Of a stretch of DNA of 36,226 nt, positions 6,666 through 14,411 are shown in pieces. Numbering within the stretch: position 1 is the first letter of the stretch; every line of letters starts with the position of its first letter. A program made the position numbers and the translations under genes. The DNA is from an uncultured Chloroflexota bacterium. GTDB taxonomy: Bacteria > Chloroflexota > Anaerolineae > Anaerolineales > Anaerolineaceae. Location: assembly GCA_902774215.1 (NCBI GenBank), contig CACYHU010000019.1:1-36226 (forward strand), given 5' to 3'. A model generated the notes under the pieces. That model was given only the letters and a program-made list of their open reading frames with translations, was not told the DNA's origin and did not search any database.

Positions 6666-8828
6666 TTACACGCCTGTCTTGCCTGTCCGTTTATTCTCAT
6701 ACATGATCTTGTCGGCACGGCGGGCTGTGTCATTTACGGAACGGTCTGATCCCGGGTCATATACAGCGATTCCAAGAGCGATATGCACCTGTTCCCATCT
6801 GTTATTTGTAGAAGAACTGATCTCATTTTCCGCTTCTTCAAATTGTTTGACAAGCTTTTCTCTGTTGTCAAAATCTTCATTCATCAAAACAACAGAAAAC
6901 TCGTCACCCCCGATCCTGAAAACCGGACTGTGCTGGAACACTTTGCAAATCAGTGCGCTGGCAGACTTCAGATAGAGATCACCCTTGTCATGTCCATACC
7001 GGTCATTGACTGATTTCAGATCATCACAGTCAAAAACACCGATCGCGAATTCTAAATTCTCATTCTGATCAACTTTGTTTTGAAGCTGCTGCATATATTC
7101 TTCATAAGCCCCTTTATTCCGAACTGATGTGAGCGCGTCAACAAAAACTTTCTTGTTCAAAAGCCGGATCTGACGCTCTTCTTCTATGGCCATCCGTTCT
7201 GCCCTGATACTGCGAAGCAACAGGAAAAGGATCAGTACCAGTATCACGGCAATCACGGTCATTACGATGAAAAGGTTGTCCTTTATAAGATCTGCGAAGC
7301 TGGTTTTTACATCTTCAGTTGAATAATACGTCAGTGCGGTGTGAACAATGGCATCCGGCACAACGCCGGTGATCTTTGACAGGATGGAATACAGTTCCGT
7401 ATCACCTTTATTTACCGCAAAATAATAATCCATATCTACACCGGTATAGACGGTCGAAAGATGCAGTTTTTCACATTGTTTGGAAATATTGCTGAAGCGG
7501 TAATTGCTGATGATAACGCAATCTGCCTCACCCTTTGCGACAGCCTCCAGACCGGTTGGCGTATCCGAATAATATTTTGTCTGCCAGGTTGGAAAATGTT
7601 CTGCTAAAAACAAATCATAATTGGTATTGCCCTGGTTGACAGCTACTGTCACCTGATTTTTGATGACAAATTCCTTCTTTTCTGAAGACCGGACTACCGC
7701 GTCCATCTCCGTGCTCATAAGAACCGGTGTCATGACCACACCGAGCATTTCACTGTCATAATAACCCAGATTGGCGGGAAAGACGCAGTCAACCTCACCG
7801 TTTTTCAGCGCTTCGATCGCGGCGGCTGCAGTCGGGAATGCAACCGGTTCAAATTCCGGATGGACGTTTACAAATGCCGTAGATGCATAGTCCAGATAAT
7901 CCTTTAATGCACCTGTCAGTTCACCTGTGATTGGGTCTTCTGCGCAAAATGCAAGATAGTTATCCTGATAACCAACCCTGATCGTTCCATGATCGATCAG
8001 CCATGTCTTTTCCTTATCACTCAGGTAAAGATTGGTTTCCGTGTTCATTAAGTACTTCTCATGCAGCTGCTGGTTAAAGTATTTGTTTTCATCCTGAATG
8101 CTGCTCATTGCGGCATTCAAATCCTGCAGCAGATCGGGACGATTTTTGCTTACAGCGAAGAAGAAATCGGAAGAGCCGATTTTCCAGACAGGTATGGCTG
8201 TCTTGGGATTGCCGTAAACGTCCATCGTGACAAAAGCATCCAGATCATTGCCAAGTAAAAGAAGTGATTCTTCTTCCTGGCTGCTCATTTCAACAACTAC
8301 CGGATGTGCTCCATGCGCTTCTGCCCATTTTTTGAACAGATCGCTCTGAATGCTGTCTTTTGCAACGCCGACTTTCTTGCCGTCAAGGGTAGAATAATTC
8401 CCCGATGTGATCTCAGTATTGTCAGGCGTAATGAAAAGAAAATATGCTTCCGTTCCCATTGGAAGGGACCCATACAGCATATCCTTCGCGCGTTCTTCCA
8501 TGAACGACACGTTGCCCATCATGTCGATCTCACCGTTTTTCAGCATCTGCAGAAGATCCGACCAGGATCCCGGAACATATTCATATTCCCATCCGGTATA
8601 AGCAGCGATTTTCTGTTGATAATCATAGGTGTAACCGGAACGTCTGCCGTTTTGATCGGTAATAAAATATGGCGGTTCATGCCAGCCAACGCGTACTGTC
8701 CTGCCGGTTCCCTCACCAAATGCGCTTATCTGTAACAGTAAAATTGCCGTCAGGACAAGCCATAGCCACAAAAGAGAATATCTTTTTTTATAAATAAATG
8801 TCTTATACCGATAATTGATCATATTCAT
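6666..8828 (-). CDS. Membrane diguanylate cyclase with two tandem periplasmic-binding (SBP_bac_3) sensor domains
   Basis: A 720-aa protein. An N-terminal membrane anchor (about residues 14-36) is followed by two amino-acid-binding-protein-like domains: RTVRVGWHEPPYFITDQNGR begins the first (about 45-255) and GTIRVGYQDNYLAF the second (about 282-505). A second transmembrane helix (about 517-540) leads to a GGDEF domain with intact RIGGDEF at about residues 637-643. The product-inhibition I-site RxxD is replaced by FQHS. It should make cyclic di-GMP in response to an extracellular ligand, by family knowledge. Two Met codons two apart (8828, 8822) are possible starts; Shine-Dalgarno is weak. It lies 46 nt after the GH3 gene and 9 nt before the 171-aa membrane protein, suggesting one operon that couples sugar hydrolysis to c-di-GMP signalling. 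Confidence 0.93.
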   Translation of the reverse strand: MNMINYRYKTFIYKKRYSLLWLWLVLTAILLLQISAFGEGTGRTVRVGWHEPPYFITDQNGRRSGYTYDYQQKIAAYTGWEYEYVPGSWSDLLQMLKNGEIDMMGNVSFMEERAKDMLYGSLPMGTEAYFLFITPDNTEITSGNYSTLDGKKVGVAKDSIQSDLFKKWAEAHGAHPVVVEMSSQEEESLLLLGNDLDAFVTMDVYGNPKTAIPVWKIGSSDFFFAVSKNRPDLLQDLNAAMSSIQDENKYFNQQLHEKYLMNTETNLYLSDKEKTWLIDHGTIRVGYQDNYLAFCAEDPITGELTGALKDYLDYASTAFVNVHPEFEPVAFPTAAAAIEALKNGEVDCVFPANLGYYDSEMLGVVMTPVLMSTEMDAVVRSSEKKEFVIKNQVTVAVNQGNTNYDLFLAEHFPTWQTKYYSDTPTGLEAVAKGEADCVIISNYRFSNISKQCEKLHLSTVYTGVDMDYYFAVNKGDTELYSILSKITGVVPDAIVHTALTYYSTEDVKTSFADLIKDNLFIVMTVIAVILVLILFLLLRSIRAERMAIEEERQIRLLNKKVFVDALTSVRNKGAYEEYMQQLQNKVDQNENLEFAIGVFDCDDLKSVNDRYGHDKGDLYLKSASALICKVFQHSPVFRIGGDEFSVVLMNEDFDNREKLVKQFEEAENEISSSTNNRWEQVHIALGIAVYDPGSDRSVNDTARRADKIMYENKRTGKTGV

Positions 8829-8874
8829 GTACCTGAAGAAACGCTGCCAAATCCGGAGAAAACGATTTCAAATT

Positions 8875-10956
8875 CTAAGAGCCTAATATATCCATATTCA
8901 GGCAGGGAACGCCGCTCAGTGACTCGCTCAGCACATCCGGCTGGGAAACACCTGCCCACAGACGGTATTTTCCGGATCCGGGAACTCGTTCCCCTGCATC
9001 GTTCACGAGTGTGAAGGTATTCTTGTCAAGAGGAAGACTGATAGTTTTATCTTCACCGGCCTTCAGTGAGACACGTTCAAATCCGCAGAGCCGGTAATTC
9101 GAAACCTCGTATGGAGACTCGATATCTTTCACATAGACCTGAACCACTTCATCCGTATCGAATTTACCGTTGTTGGCAATGGTCACGCTGACTTTACCGT
9201 CATCAAATGCCATGCCGCTGAGGCTGACAGTTGAATATGTCAGCCCGAAACCGAAGGGATAAAGCACATTTCCTGAAAGATAGCGGTAGGTCCGTCCCGT
9301 CATGCTGTAATCGGTAAAATCGGGCAGCGCATCGGTGCTTTCATAGAAGGTAACCGGCAGCTTTCCGGAAGGAGAAACCTTTCCGAACAGAATATTCGCC
9401 AGAGCTGTACCGCCGCATTCACCGGGATACCAGGCCTGCAGGATGGCTTCCGCTTTTTCCGCGTGCGGATTGAGCGAACTGCCGGCGGCAAGTACAAGGA
9501 TCACCGGTTTGCCTGTGGCAAGCACCTTGTCCAACAGGATTCGCTGGCTTTCCGGAAGTTCCAGTGAGAGTTTATCACCGCCGGCGAAGGCATTGCCCTC
9601 ATCTCCTTCCTCCCCTTCAATATTGGCATCCAGACCAAGGCAGAGGATCGTTACATCGGCTTTGCCGGCCATTGCCAGTGCTTCCGCCAGCCGGTCATTT
9701 GGCTCAGCCAGATGTTCTACACGGTTTTTGAAAAGATGGCAGCCTTCTGAATAGTAGATTTTTACATCCTCGCCTGATTCTTCCCGGATCCCATCAAGGA
9801 AGGTGACCATATGGGCGGAAGTTCCGTAATAATTTCCGCGCAGGGCATCAATTGAATCAGCGTTCGGGCCGATGACAGCTATTGATTTCAGCTTTGATTT
9901 ATCCAGCGGCAGTATTCCGTTGTTTTTCAGCAGCACCATACCTTTTTCGGCACATTCAAGGGAAACCGCGCGGTGTTCCGGCGTCGCGACATCATCCAGT
10001 CCCAGATTTTCAAAACCATTGTTTTCATCGAAGAGCCCGAGGCGGAAACGGGTGCGGAACAGATGTATGGCTGCTGTTCGGATCTCTTCCTCCGTGATAA
10101 GGCCTTTGCGATAAGCATCCATCAGGCAGGGATAGGTATCACCGCAGTTTGTGTCGCAGCCTTTGGAAAGAGCAAGCGCTGCTGCGTGTTCTTTGTCTTC
10201 GCATACATGGTGTCCCTGATAAAAGTCCCGGACCGCCCAGGCATCGGATGTGAAATAACCGTCAAAGTCCCATTCCTTCAGCTTGCCCATGAGTGTATCG
10301 CTGGCACAGCCGGGTTCGCCGTTGATGCGGTTGTAGCAGCCCATCACACCTTCCACTTTTGCGTCTTCAATCAAAGCCTGGAAAGCCGGAAGATAGGTCT
10401 CATTCATATCCTTCAGCGTGCATTTGGCATCGAAGCTGTGCCGGATATTTTCAGGTCCGCTGTGGACGGCAAAATGCTTTGCACACGCTGCTGCGAGCAT
10501 ATACTCGCCATCTCCCTGCAGTCCCCTGACAAATGCTGTGCCAAGGCGGGATGTCAGATACGGGTCTTCGCCATAAGTCTCATGTCCGCGTCCCCAGCGC
10601 GGGTCACGGAAGATATTGATATTCGGCGACCACATGGTGATCCCTTTGTATAGATCCCGGTCGCCGTAACGGGATTGGATATTATATTTTGCACGGGCTT
10701 CAATGCCGGTCGTTTCCGCCATTTTACCCAACAGTTCATCATCAAACATCGCCGCCATGGCGATCGCCTGCGGGAACATAGTGGCTGTTCCGGCTCGGGC
10801 GACCCCATGCAGGGCTTCATTCCACCAGTTATAAGCCGGGATCCCCAGCCGTTCAATTGCCGGGGAAATATAGTACAGCTGGGAGGCCGCTTCTTCAAGC
10901 GTCATTTGGGCAACCAGTTCCTTTGCCTGTTCCGTAGCCTTATCCATTTTTTTCAT
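8875..10956 (-). CDS. Glycoside hydrolase family 3 (beta-glucosidase/beta-xylosidase type)
   Basis: A 693-aa cytoplasmic enzyme without signal peptide. The GH3 N-terminal barrel starts at MTLEEAASQL and includes YNWWNEALHGVARAG (about 42-56), KHF (160-162), NGEPGCAS and the nucleophile motif FTSDAW with Asp238. The GH3 C-terminal alpha/beta domain follows (KSIAVIGPNADS), then a fibronectin-III-like domain at the C-terminus (VVQVYVKDIESPYE...LCGFERV). It should remove terminal glucose or xylose from imported oligosaccharides. The NWWNEALHGV and NGEPGCAS motifs are common in beta-xylosidase-like GH3 proteins, and xylose genes are nearby, but substrate is inferred. Start ATG 10956 has AGGAAAGG upstream. 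Transcribed after the LacI gene with a terminator and a candidate promoter between them. Confidence 0.93.
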   Translation of the reverse strand: MKKMDKATEQAKELVAQMTLEEAASQLYYISPAIERLGIPAYNWWNEALHGVARAGTATMFPQAIAMAAMFDDELLGKMAETTGIEARAKYNIQSRYGDRDLYKGITMWSPNINIFRDPRWGRGHETYGEDPYLTSRLGTAFVRGLQGDGEYMLAAACAKHFAVHSGPENIRHSFDAKCTLKDMNETYLPAFQALIEDAKVEGVMGCYNRINGEPGCASDTLMGKLKEWDFDGYFTSDAWAVRDFYQGHHVCEDKEHAAALALSKGCDTNCGDTYPCLMDAYRKGLITEEEIRTAAIHLFRTRFRLGLFDENNGFENLGLDDVATPEHRAVSLECAEKGMVLLKNNGILPLDKSKLKSIAVIGPNADSIDALRGNYYGTSAHMVTFLDGIREESGEDVKIYYSEGCHLFKNRVEHLAEPNDRLAEALAMAGKADVTILCLGLDANIEGEEGDEGNAFAGGDKLSLELPESQRILLDKVLATGKPVILVLAAGSSLNPHAEKAEAILQAWYPGECGGTALANILFGKVSPSGKLPVTFYESTDALPDFTDYSMTGRTYRYLSGNVLYPFGFGLTYSTVSLSGMAFDDGKVSVTIANNGKFDTDEVVQVYVKDIESPYEVSNYRLCGFERVSLKAGEDKTISLPLDKNTFTLVNDAGERVPGSGKYRLWAGVSQPDVLSESLSGVPCLNMDILGS

Positions 10957-10984
10957 AATAGTTCTGCCTTTCCTGTATGGAATG

Positions 10985-11012
10985 TATATATGAAAAAGAC
11001 CTTTTCGGGCAA
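10985..11012 (-). promoter_or_regulatory. Candidate promoter for the GH3 operon
   Basis: On the minus strand TTGCCC (11012-11007), a 16-nt spacer and TATATA (10990-10985) lie about 30 nt before the GH3 start. The -35 overlaps the terminator stem. Moderate match to the vegetative consensus. Confidence 0.4.
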
Positions 11013-11034
11013 TGACTGATTTTGCCGCGGTCTT
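10993..11034 (-). terminator. Terminator after the LacI-type regulator (stem readable on both strands)
   Basis: Outer arms AAGACC/GGTCTT and inner arms GGCAA/TTGCC form a two-part stem at 10996-11034. On the minus strand it runs into a T tract. The stem overlaps the regulator's stop codon. Confidence 0.7.
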
Positions 11035-12079
11035 ATTTTGTATTAATACTGTCTGTATTTATGTTGTAACGGTTTTTTATGTTTAATTCCGTAAAGATTT
11101 TTTTGCGTGTAGGCATCTGTTTCGACATGATCGATTCAAAAAGCGTCCGGACGGATGTTGCTCCCTGTGTAAAAGGCTGCTGGTCAATCGTGGCGATTAC
11201 GAGTCCGCTTTGCAGGTCGTCGATCACAGCCGGGATCTGGTCAAATGTAAAAACTCGCAGCCGGTCTTCCATATGCAGGTCATGGATCGCCCTGAGCCCG
11301 CCGGTAGTACCGCCGGTCACAAAATAAAGCGAGTCGATATTATTGTTTTCAAGGAGCATGGTTTTGACACCGTTATAGGAGAGCTCTTCATCATCACCGG
11401 CTTCAATGTAATCTGTGATGTGAACATTCGGAAATTGCGAAAGAACGGATTCGCAGCCTTTGACCCGCATTTCATGAAAATATAATGCATGGGAGCTGGT
11501 GATGATCCCGAGGTTGCTTTCTCCGTGTGTCGTCATTCCGATGATGCCGCCGGCGGTCTGCCCGCTGCAGAAATAGTCACAGCCGACATAAGCCTGATAA
11601 GCAACATCATCAATATCAAGATTGCAGCAGACGATCTGGATACCGGTTTTGACCATATCATTTAGTGCGTCGCGGACTTTTTTAGTCGCGATCGGTGTTA
11701 TGACCAGTCCGTCAATACCCCGTTTTAGGAGCTGCTCCAGTTCATAAAGCTGCTGCTCCTGGTCATATCCGCGCATTTTTCGGATTTCCATGATGATCCC
11801 GAAGTCTGACAGGCTGTCGTAAGCGGAATTGATCCCTTCGATGACTTTGTCAAAAAAGGGGTTGCCGAGACTGTTGAGGATGACACCGATACGTATGGGA
11901 TTGGATCGCGTTGCCAGTGCTTTTGCAATGGTGTTCGGTTTGTATCCCATCTCCGCAGCAAGCGTTTTGATCCGTGCGGCAACATCCGGATTGACCCCGC
12001 CTCTGTCGTTTAAGGCGCGGTCAACTGTTCCGCGGGAAACGTTGGCTGCTTTGGCAATATCTTTTATGGTTGTCGGCAT
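11033..12079 (-). CDS. LacI/GalR family transcriptional regulator
   Basis: A 348-aa protein with an N-terminal LacI helix-turn-helix (TIKDIAKAANVSRGTVDRAL, residues about 3-23) and hinge (GYKPNTIAKALAT). A periplasmic-binding-like sensor domain follows (IRIGVILNSLGNPFFDKVIEG to FDQIPAVIDDLQSGLVIATIDQQPF), of the subtype related to ribose/xylose-binding proteins. It should repress or activate local carbohydrate genes on binding a sugar. ATG 12079 is preceded by AGAGGTG. It is immediately upstream of the GH3 gene on the same strand, making that operon the first candidate target. Whether it also binds the CGTGC-N4-GCACG boxes elsewhere cannot be read from sequence. Confidence 0.92.
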   Translation of the reverse strand: MPTTIKDIAKAANVSRGTVDRALNDRGGVNPDVAARIKTLAAEMGYKPNTIAKALATRSNPIRIGVILNSLGNPFFDKVIEGINSAYDSLSDFGIIMEIRKMRGYDQEQQLYELEQLLKRGIDGLVITPIATKKVRDALNDMVKTGIQIVCCNLDIDDVAYQAYVGCDYFCSGQTAGGIIGMTTHGESNLGIITSSHALYFHEMRVKGCESVLSQFPNVHITDYIEAGDDEELSYNGVKTMLLENNNIDSLYFVTGGTTGGLRAIHDLHMEDRLRVFTFDQIPAVIDDLQSGLVIATIDQQPFTQGATSVRTLFESIMSKQMPTRKKIFTELNIKNRYNINTDSINTK

Positions 12080-12100
12080 TCTGACACCTCTGTTAAATGC

Positions 12101-12131
12101 ATTATAATACCAAATCCGCGTTCAGTATCAA
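12101..12131 (-). promoter_or_regulatory. Promoter of the LacI-type regulator
   Basis: On the minus strand TTGATA (12131-12126) is followed by TATTAT (12109-12104, spacer 16) or TATAAT (12106-12101, spacer 19), about 25 nt before the start codon. Confidence 0.55.
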
Positions 12132-12225
12132 CTACTTATTGATTATTTCAATGAATTTTCCAAAATGAACTTATGAAGTATTGACAGTTTCTCTGGTACA
12201 GCCATTCCGGAAAGCTGCGTGATAA

Positions 12226-12254
12226 TAAAAACAACCGCCAAATCTGACGGTTGT
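12226..12254 (-). terminator. Rho-independent terminator after the radical SAM gene
   Basis: On the minus strand ACAACCGTCA pairs with TGGCGGTTGT (one G:U) around GATT, then TTTTTATTATC. It ends the HxlR-radical SAM transcript about 40 nt after the stop. Confidence 0.85.
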
Positions 12255-12293
12255 CATATGTTCAATTTGTCTCAAAAATCATGAATCCTAAAT

Positions 12294-13403
12294 TTATCGG
12301 TCCTGTGGAATGAGGCCGGAAAGGATCTGTTCGACTCTGGCTCTTTGTGTAAAGAGCACGCAGCCGCCGGTATGGTTTTCCTCCAGCACATGTTCTTCCC
12401 GCAATTTGTCAAAAAGACGGGATTGGATGGCTTCCCTGAGAGAGGTGTCTTTAACGTTGATATCCGAAAATGGCGAAAAGGGACAGGGTTCAGCGCTGCC
12501 GTGGGAATTGATATGGAAAAATTCACGCCCTGCTGCCATGCAGCCGCCCATTGCCAGTTCATCACCCGGGAAAGACAGCAGGACGATCTCGTCAAAATGC
12601 TCCCGCAATGAATCTACCGCGGTTTCCATATAAGCACGTTCCGCTTCGCCCGGTGCCAGGTGCATTGCCTCATCTGTGACCGGGACGAATTCCACATAGA
12701 TCACCAGTTTGCAGCCCTGTTCTGCCAGACTGTTGATAAACTCCCGGGATGTTACTTCCCGGTAATTTTCGGTCGTTACCGTAATGGATGCACCGAAAAT
12801 CAGCCCTTTTTCCTTAAAAGACTTCATGTTGGCTGTCAGTCTGTCATAGATTCCCTTCCCACGGCGGGCATCCGTGATTTCCCGTCCCCCTTCTATGCTC
12901 AGAACAGGTATAAGATTTCGGCATTCATCAAAAAGCCTGAAGTAGCGGTCATCGACAAATGTGCCGTTGGTGAATACCGGGAAAATGATGTTCTGCATGC
13001 TGCCTGCGGCTTCGATGATGTCACGGCGGATCATCGGTTCTCCGCCGGCCAGCATAATAAAGCTGATGCCAAGCTCTTCCGCTTCCCGGAATATGCGCAG
13101 CCATTCATCGCCTGTAAGCTGTTGGACAGGTGCGGTGTCAACAGTAGCCTTATTATGACGGGAGTAGCAGCCGGCACAGTTCAGGTTGCAGCGGCTGGTG
13201 ATGCTTGCGATCAGAAATGCCGGAACGTGCAGCCCTTCCTCCTCATATTTCATCCGCGTTTTTGAGGCTTTTCTGCTGGCAGCCGCAAACCGTACCATAA
13301 AAGCGCTTTCCTTTGGGTTTTTCAGTGTGGCCCTGATCGTGTCAGCTACGATTTTTTCCACGCCCTGTTCAATATGTTTCTGTAAATCAAATTGCTGTTT
13401 CAT
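12294..13403 (-). CDS. Radical SAM protein with C-terminal cysteine-bearing region
   Basis: A 369-aa protein with the radical SAM cluster motif CNLNCAGC (Cys72, Cys76, Cys79), which ligates a 4Fe-4S cluster for S-adenosylmethionine cleavage. The core continues with MLAGGEPMIRRDI (about 117-129), FTNGTFVDD and LSIEGG. Additional Cys residues at about 288, 307 and 348 (GGCMAAG, AEPCPFSP, GGCVLF) suggest a SPASM/twitch-like auxiliary cluster region. The reaction is unknown; no peptide substrate gene is visible beside it. ATG 13403 lies inside the 3' end of the HxlR gene (17-nt overlap, AGGAAG as Shine-Dalgarno), so the two are translationally coupled and the regulator probably controls this enzyme. 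Confidence 0.9.
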   Translation of the reverse strand: MKQQFDLQKHIEQGVEKIVADTIRATLKNPKESAFMVRFAAASRKASKTRMKYEEEGLHVPAFLIASITSRCNLNCAGCYSRHNKATVDTAPVQQLTGDEWLRIFREAEELGISFIMLAGGEPMIRRDIIEAAGSMQNIIFPVFTNGTFVDDRYFRLFDECRNLIPVLSIEGGREITDARRGKGIYDRLTANMKSFKEKGLIFGASITVTTENYREVTSREFINSLAEQGCKLVIYVEFVPVTDEAMHLAPGEAERAYMETAVDSLREHFDEIVLLSFPGDELAMGGCMAAGREFFHINSHGSAEPCPFSPFSDINVKDTSLREAIQSRLFDKLREEHVLEENHTGGCVLFTQRARVEQILSGLIPQDR

Positions 13404-13803
13404 TCTGCTTCCTCATATCTGACTGTATATTTATGCTCGTGGGATAGTCTCCGTCAAAGGGTTCCTCTTTTGCCCAATGGACCAGCCGGTGCAGGATCGG
13501 CCACAGTTCTTTTCCACGTTCGGTCAGTGAATATTCAACCTTTAGCGGGATCGTTTCATATTGCTTTCTCGTGATGATTCCGTCCGTTTCCAGGTCTTTC
13601 AGGGATGCGGAAAGCATGGCGTTTGTGATCCCCTGTGTTTTTTTAATCAGGTCATTGTATCGCTGGGTCCCGTCTGCAAAAAGCGAACAGATGATCCGCA
13701 TTTTCCATTTTCCGCCCACCATTGCAAGCGCCCGTCCTATCGGACATTCTGCTTCGCAGGGGCAGATGTTTTTGCAGGCGTCAGCTTTGTCTTCAGGCTT
13801 CAT
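13387..13803 (-). CDS. HxlR-family winged-helix regulator with N-terminal cysteine cluster
   Basis: A 138-aa protein with the HxlR winged helix: GRALAMVGGKWKMRIICSLF, RYNDLIKKTQGITNAMLSASLKDLETDGII, then VEYSLTERGKEL. HxlR members are DNA-binding dimers, several of which sense redox or aldehydes through cysteines. Here residues about 10-20 read CKNICPCEAEC, a C-x3-C-x-C-x3-C cluster that exceeds the one conserved Cys usual at this place and could bind metal or an Fe-S cluster (inference). Start ATG 13803 has AAAGGAT upstream. It overlaps the radical SAM gene by 17 nt. The 3' end of a family-A repeat lies 30 nt upstream. Confidence 0.92.
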   Translation of the reverse strand: MKPEDKADACKNICPCEAECPIGRALAMVGGKWKMRIICSLFADGTQRYNDLIKKTQGITNAMLSASLKDLETDGIITRKQYETIPLKVEYSLTERGKELWPILHRLVHWAKEEPFDGDYPTSINIQSDMRKQNETAI

Positions 13804-13833
13804 CGTTTAAGCTTATCCTTTCTGTCAATGTAT

Positions 13834-14006
13834 CTACTATAAGAGCTCACTTTGCATTCCGGAGGGTATGCTTCGCAAGGCGCGGGACCGAGAGTTCGTA
13901 TGTTTGCGAAAGCCATAACCCGCGCCTGATTTCCGGGGGCCTGCGGCCCCCATACCCCCGCTGTGTTATAGGGCTCTTTTTTTGACTCACCCGCAAAATG
14001 CGGCGG
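13834..14006 (-). repeat. Family A structured intergenic repeat, copy 1 (inverted relative to the other three)
   Basis: Read on the minus strand it matches the copies at 24871, 30073 and 35787 along its length. It begins CCGCATTTTGCGGGTGAGTCA-like, then AAGAGC. A GC hairpin (GGGGGCC-GCA-GGCCCCC) and an AGGCGCGGG/CCCGCGCCT stem enclosing TTTCGC...CGAA follow, and it ends GAGCTCTTATAG. Its 3' end points at the HxlR gene 30 nt away. Its other end abuts the family-C element with no gap. Confidence 0.85.
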
Positions 14007-14110
14007 ATACCTGTTTTGAACGAAGTACACGGTGAGAGGTACTTTGCTGCGGCAAAGTTCGCACGAAAGGTCTGTCATCCGTGCTGCTGCACCCGGTCGT
14101 AAACAGGTAT
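14007..14110 (+). ncRNA. Family C candidate structured RNA, copy 1
   Basis: About 72% identical without gaps over 78 nt to 33958-34035, most differences being transitions. P1: ATACCTGTTT (14007-14016) pairs with AAACAGGTAT (14101-14110). P2: AGTA-CACGG (14024-14032) pairs with 14079-14088 with a bulged C at 14084. P3: AGGTA (14037-14041) pairs with TGTC...T with a bulged A at 14077. P4: TTTGC-TGCG-GCAAA (14043-14056). A GCACGAAAG segment follows and is conserved in both copies. Strand is chosen because copy 2 reads toward a gene on the plus strand and because G:U pairs fit this strand. I do not recognise it as a known riboswitch or housekeeping RNA. It ends 24 nt before the xylB promoter, so it could be a free RNA. 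Confidence 0.55.
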
Positions 14111-14134
14111 CTGCCGATCCCCTTTGTTGTTCTG

Positions 14135-14162
14135 TTGACAGCCGGATTATATCAGATATAAA
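14135..14162 (+). promoter_or_regulatory. xylB promoter
   Basis: TTGACA (14135-14140), 16-nt spacer, TATAAA (14157-14162). Strong match to the vegetative consensus, with an AT-rich palindrome just downstream and about 250 nt of leader before xylB. Confidence 0.7.
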
Positions 14163-14170
14163 AAAAAGAG

Positions 14171-14191
14171 TAAGTATAAAATAAATACTTA
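14171..14191 (+). promoter_or_regulatory. Operator-like palindrome TAAGTAT-N7-ATACTTA downstream of the xylB promoter
   Basis: Perfect 7-bp inverted arms separated by 7 nt, starting 9 nt after the -10 and hence over the expected transcription start. The architecture suits a repressor such as a ROK-type XylR, but the sequence is not the Bacillus XylR operator and no xylR is in the window. Confidence 0.5.
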
Positions 14192-14327
14192 ATACAATGT
14201 TTGTGAAGATAATTTTGAAATTTCAGAATTAATCCCCACAATCGGCATTTTAACGATAAAATTATTGTTGAACTTCGTATTGCTGTCAGAAAACCGGCGT
14301 TTGGTTCTGCCGGAGGGTATTTCTTTG

Positions 14328-14388
14328 GGACAGAGGGGGCGGTTCTCAATGTCCCGGAAATGGACACTGGGAACCGCTCCCTCTGTCC
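14328..14388 (+). repeat. REP-like 27-bp inverted repeat upstream of xylB
   Basis: Two 27-nt arms (14328-14354 and 14362-14388) are complementary with only a few G:U or mismatched positions, around CGGAAAT. The arms carry GGACAGAGGG and GGTTC...GTCC. Palindromes of this GGGACAGAGGG type resemble REP/IS200-type transposase-associated repeats (family knowledge, unconfirmed). It ends 12 nt before the xylB Shine-Dalgarno and would fold in the xylB leader, possibly acting as a terminator or translation modulator. Confidence 0.65.
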
Positions 14389-14411
14389 TTAATAAATTAT
14401 GAGGAGCGCTT

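Noticed and set aside
13722-14078. Short open frames inside family A repeats (peptides with RAHFAFRR... and similar)
   Set aside because: The same peptides appear wherever the repeat occurs, in either orientation, and pair changes preserve structure rather than reading frame.
14007-14110. Family C as a known riboswitch, SRP RNA, RNase P or 6S RNA
   Set aside because: Conserved cores I know for TPP, FMN, cobalamin, SAM, glycine, c-di-GMP, THF, guanidine and ZTP switches, and for SRP and RNase P, were not matched. This is from memory and an Rfam search is needed.
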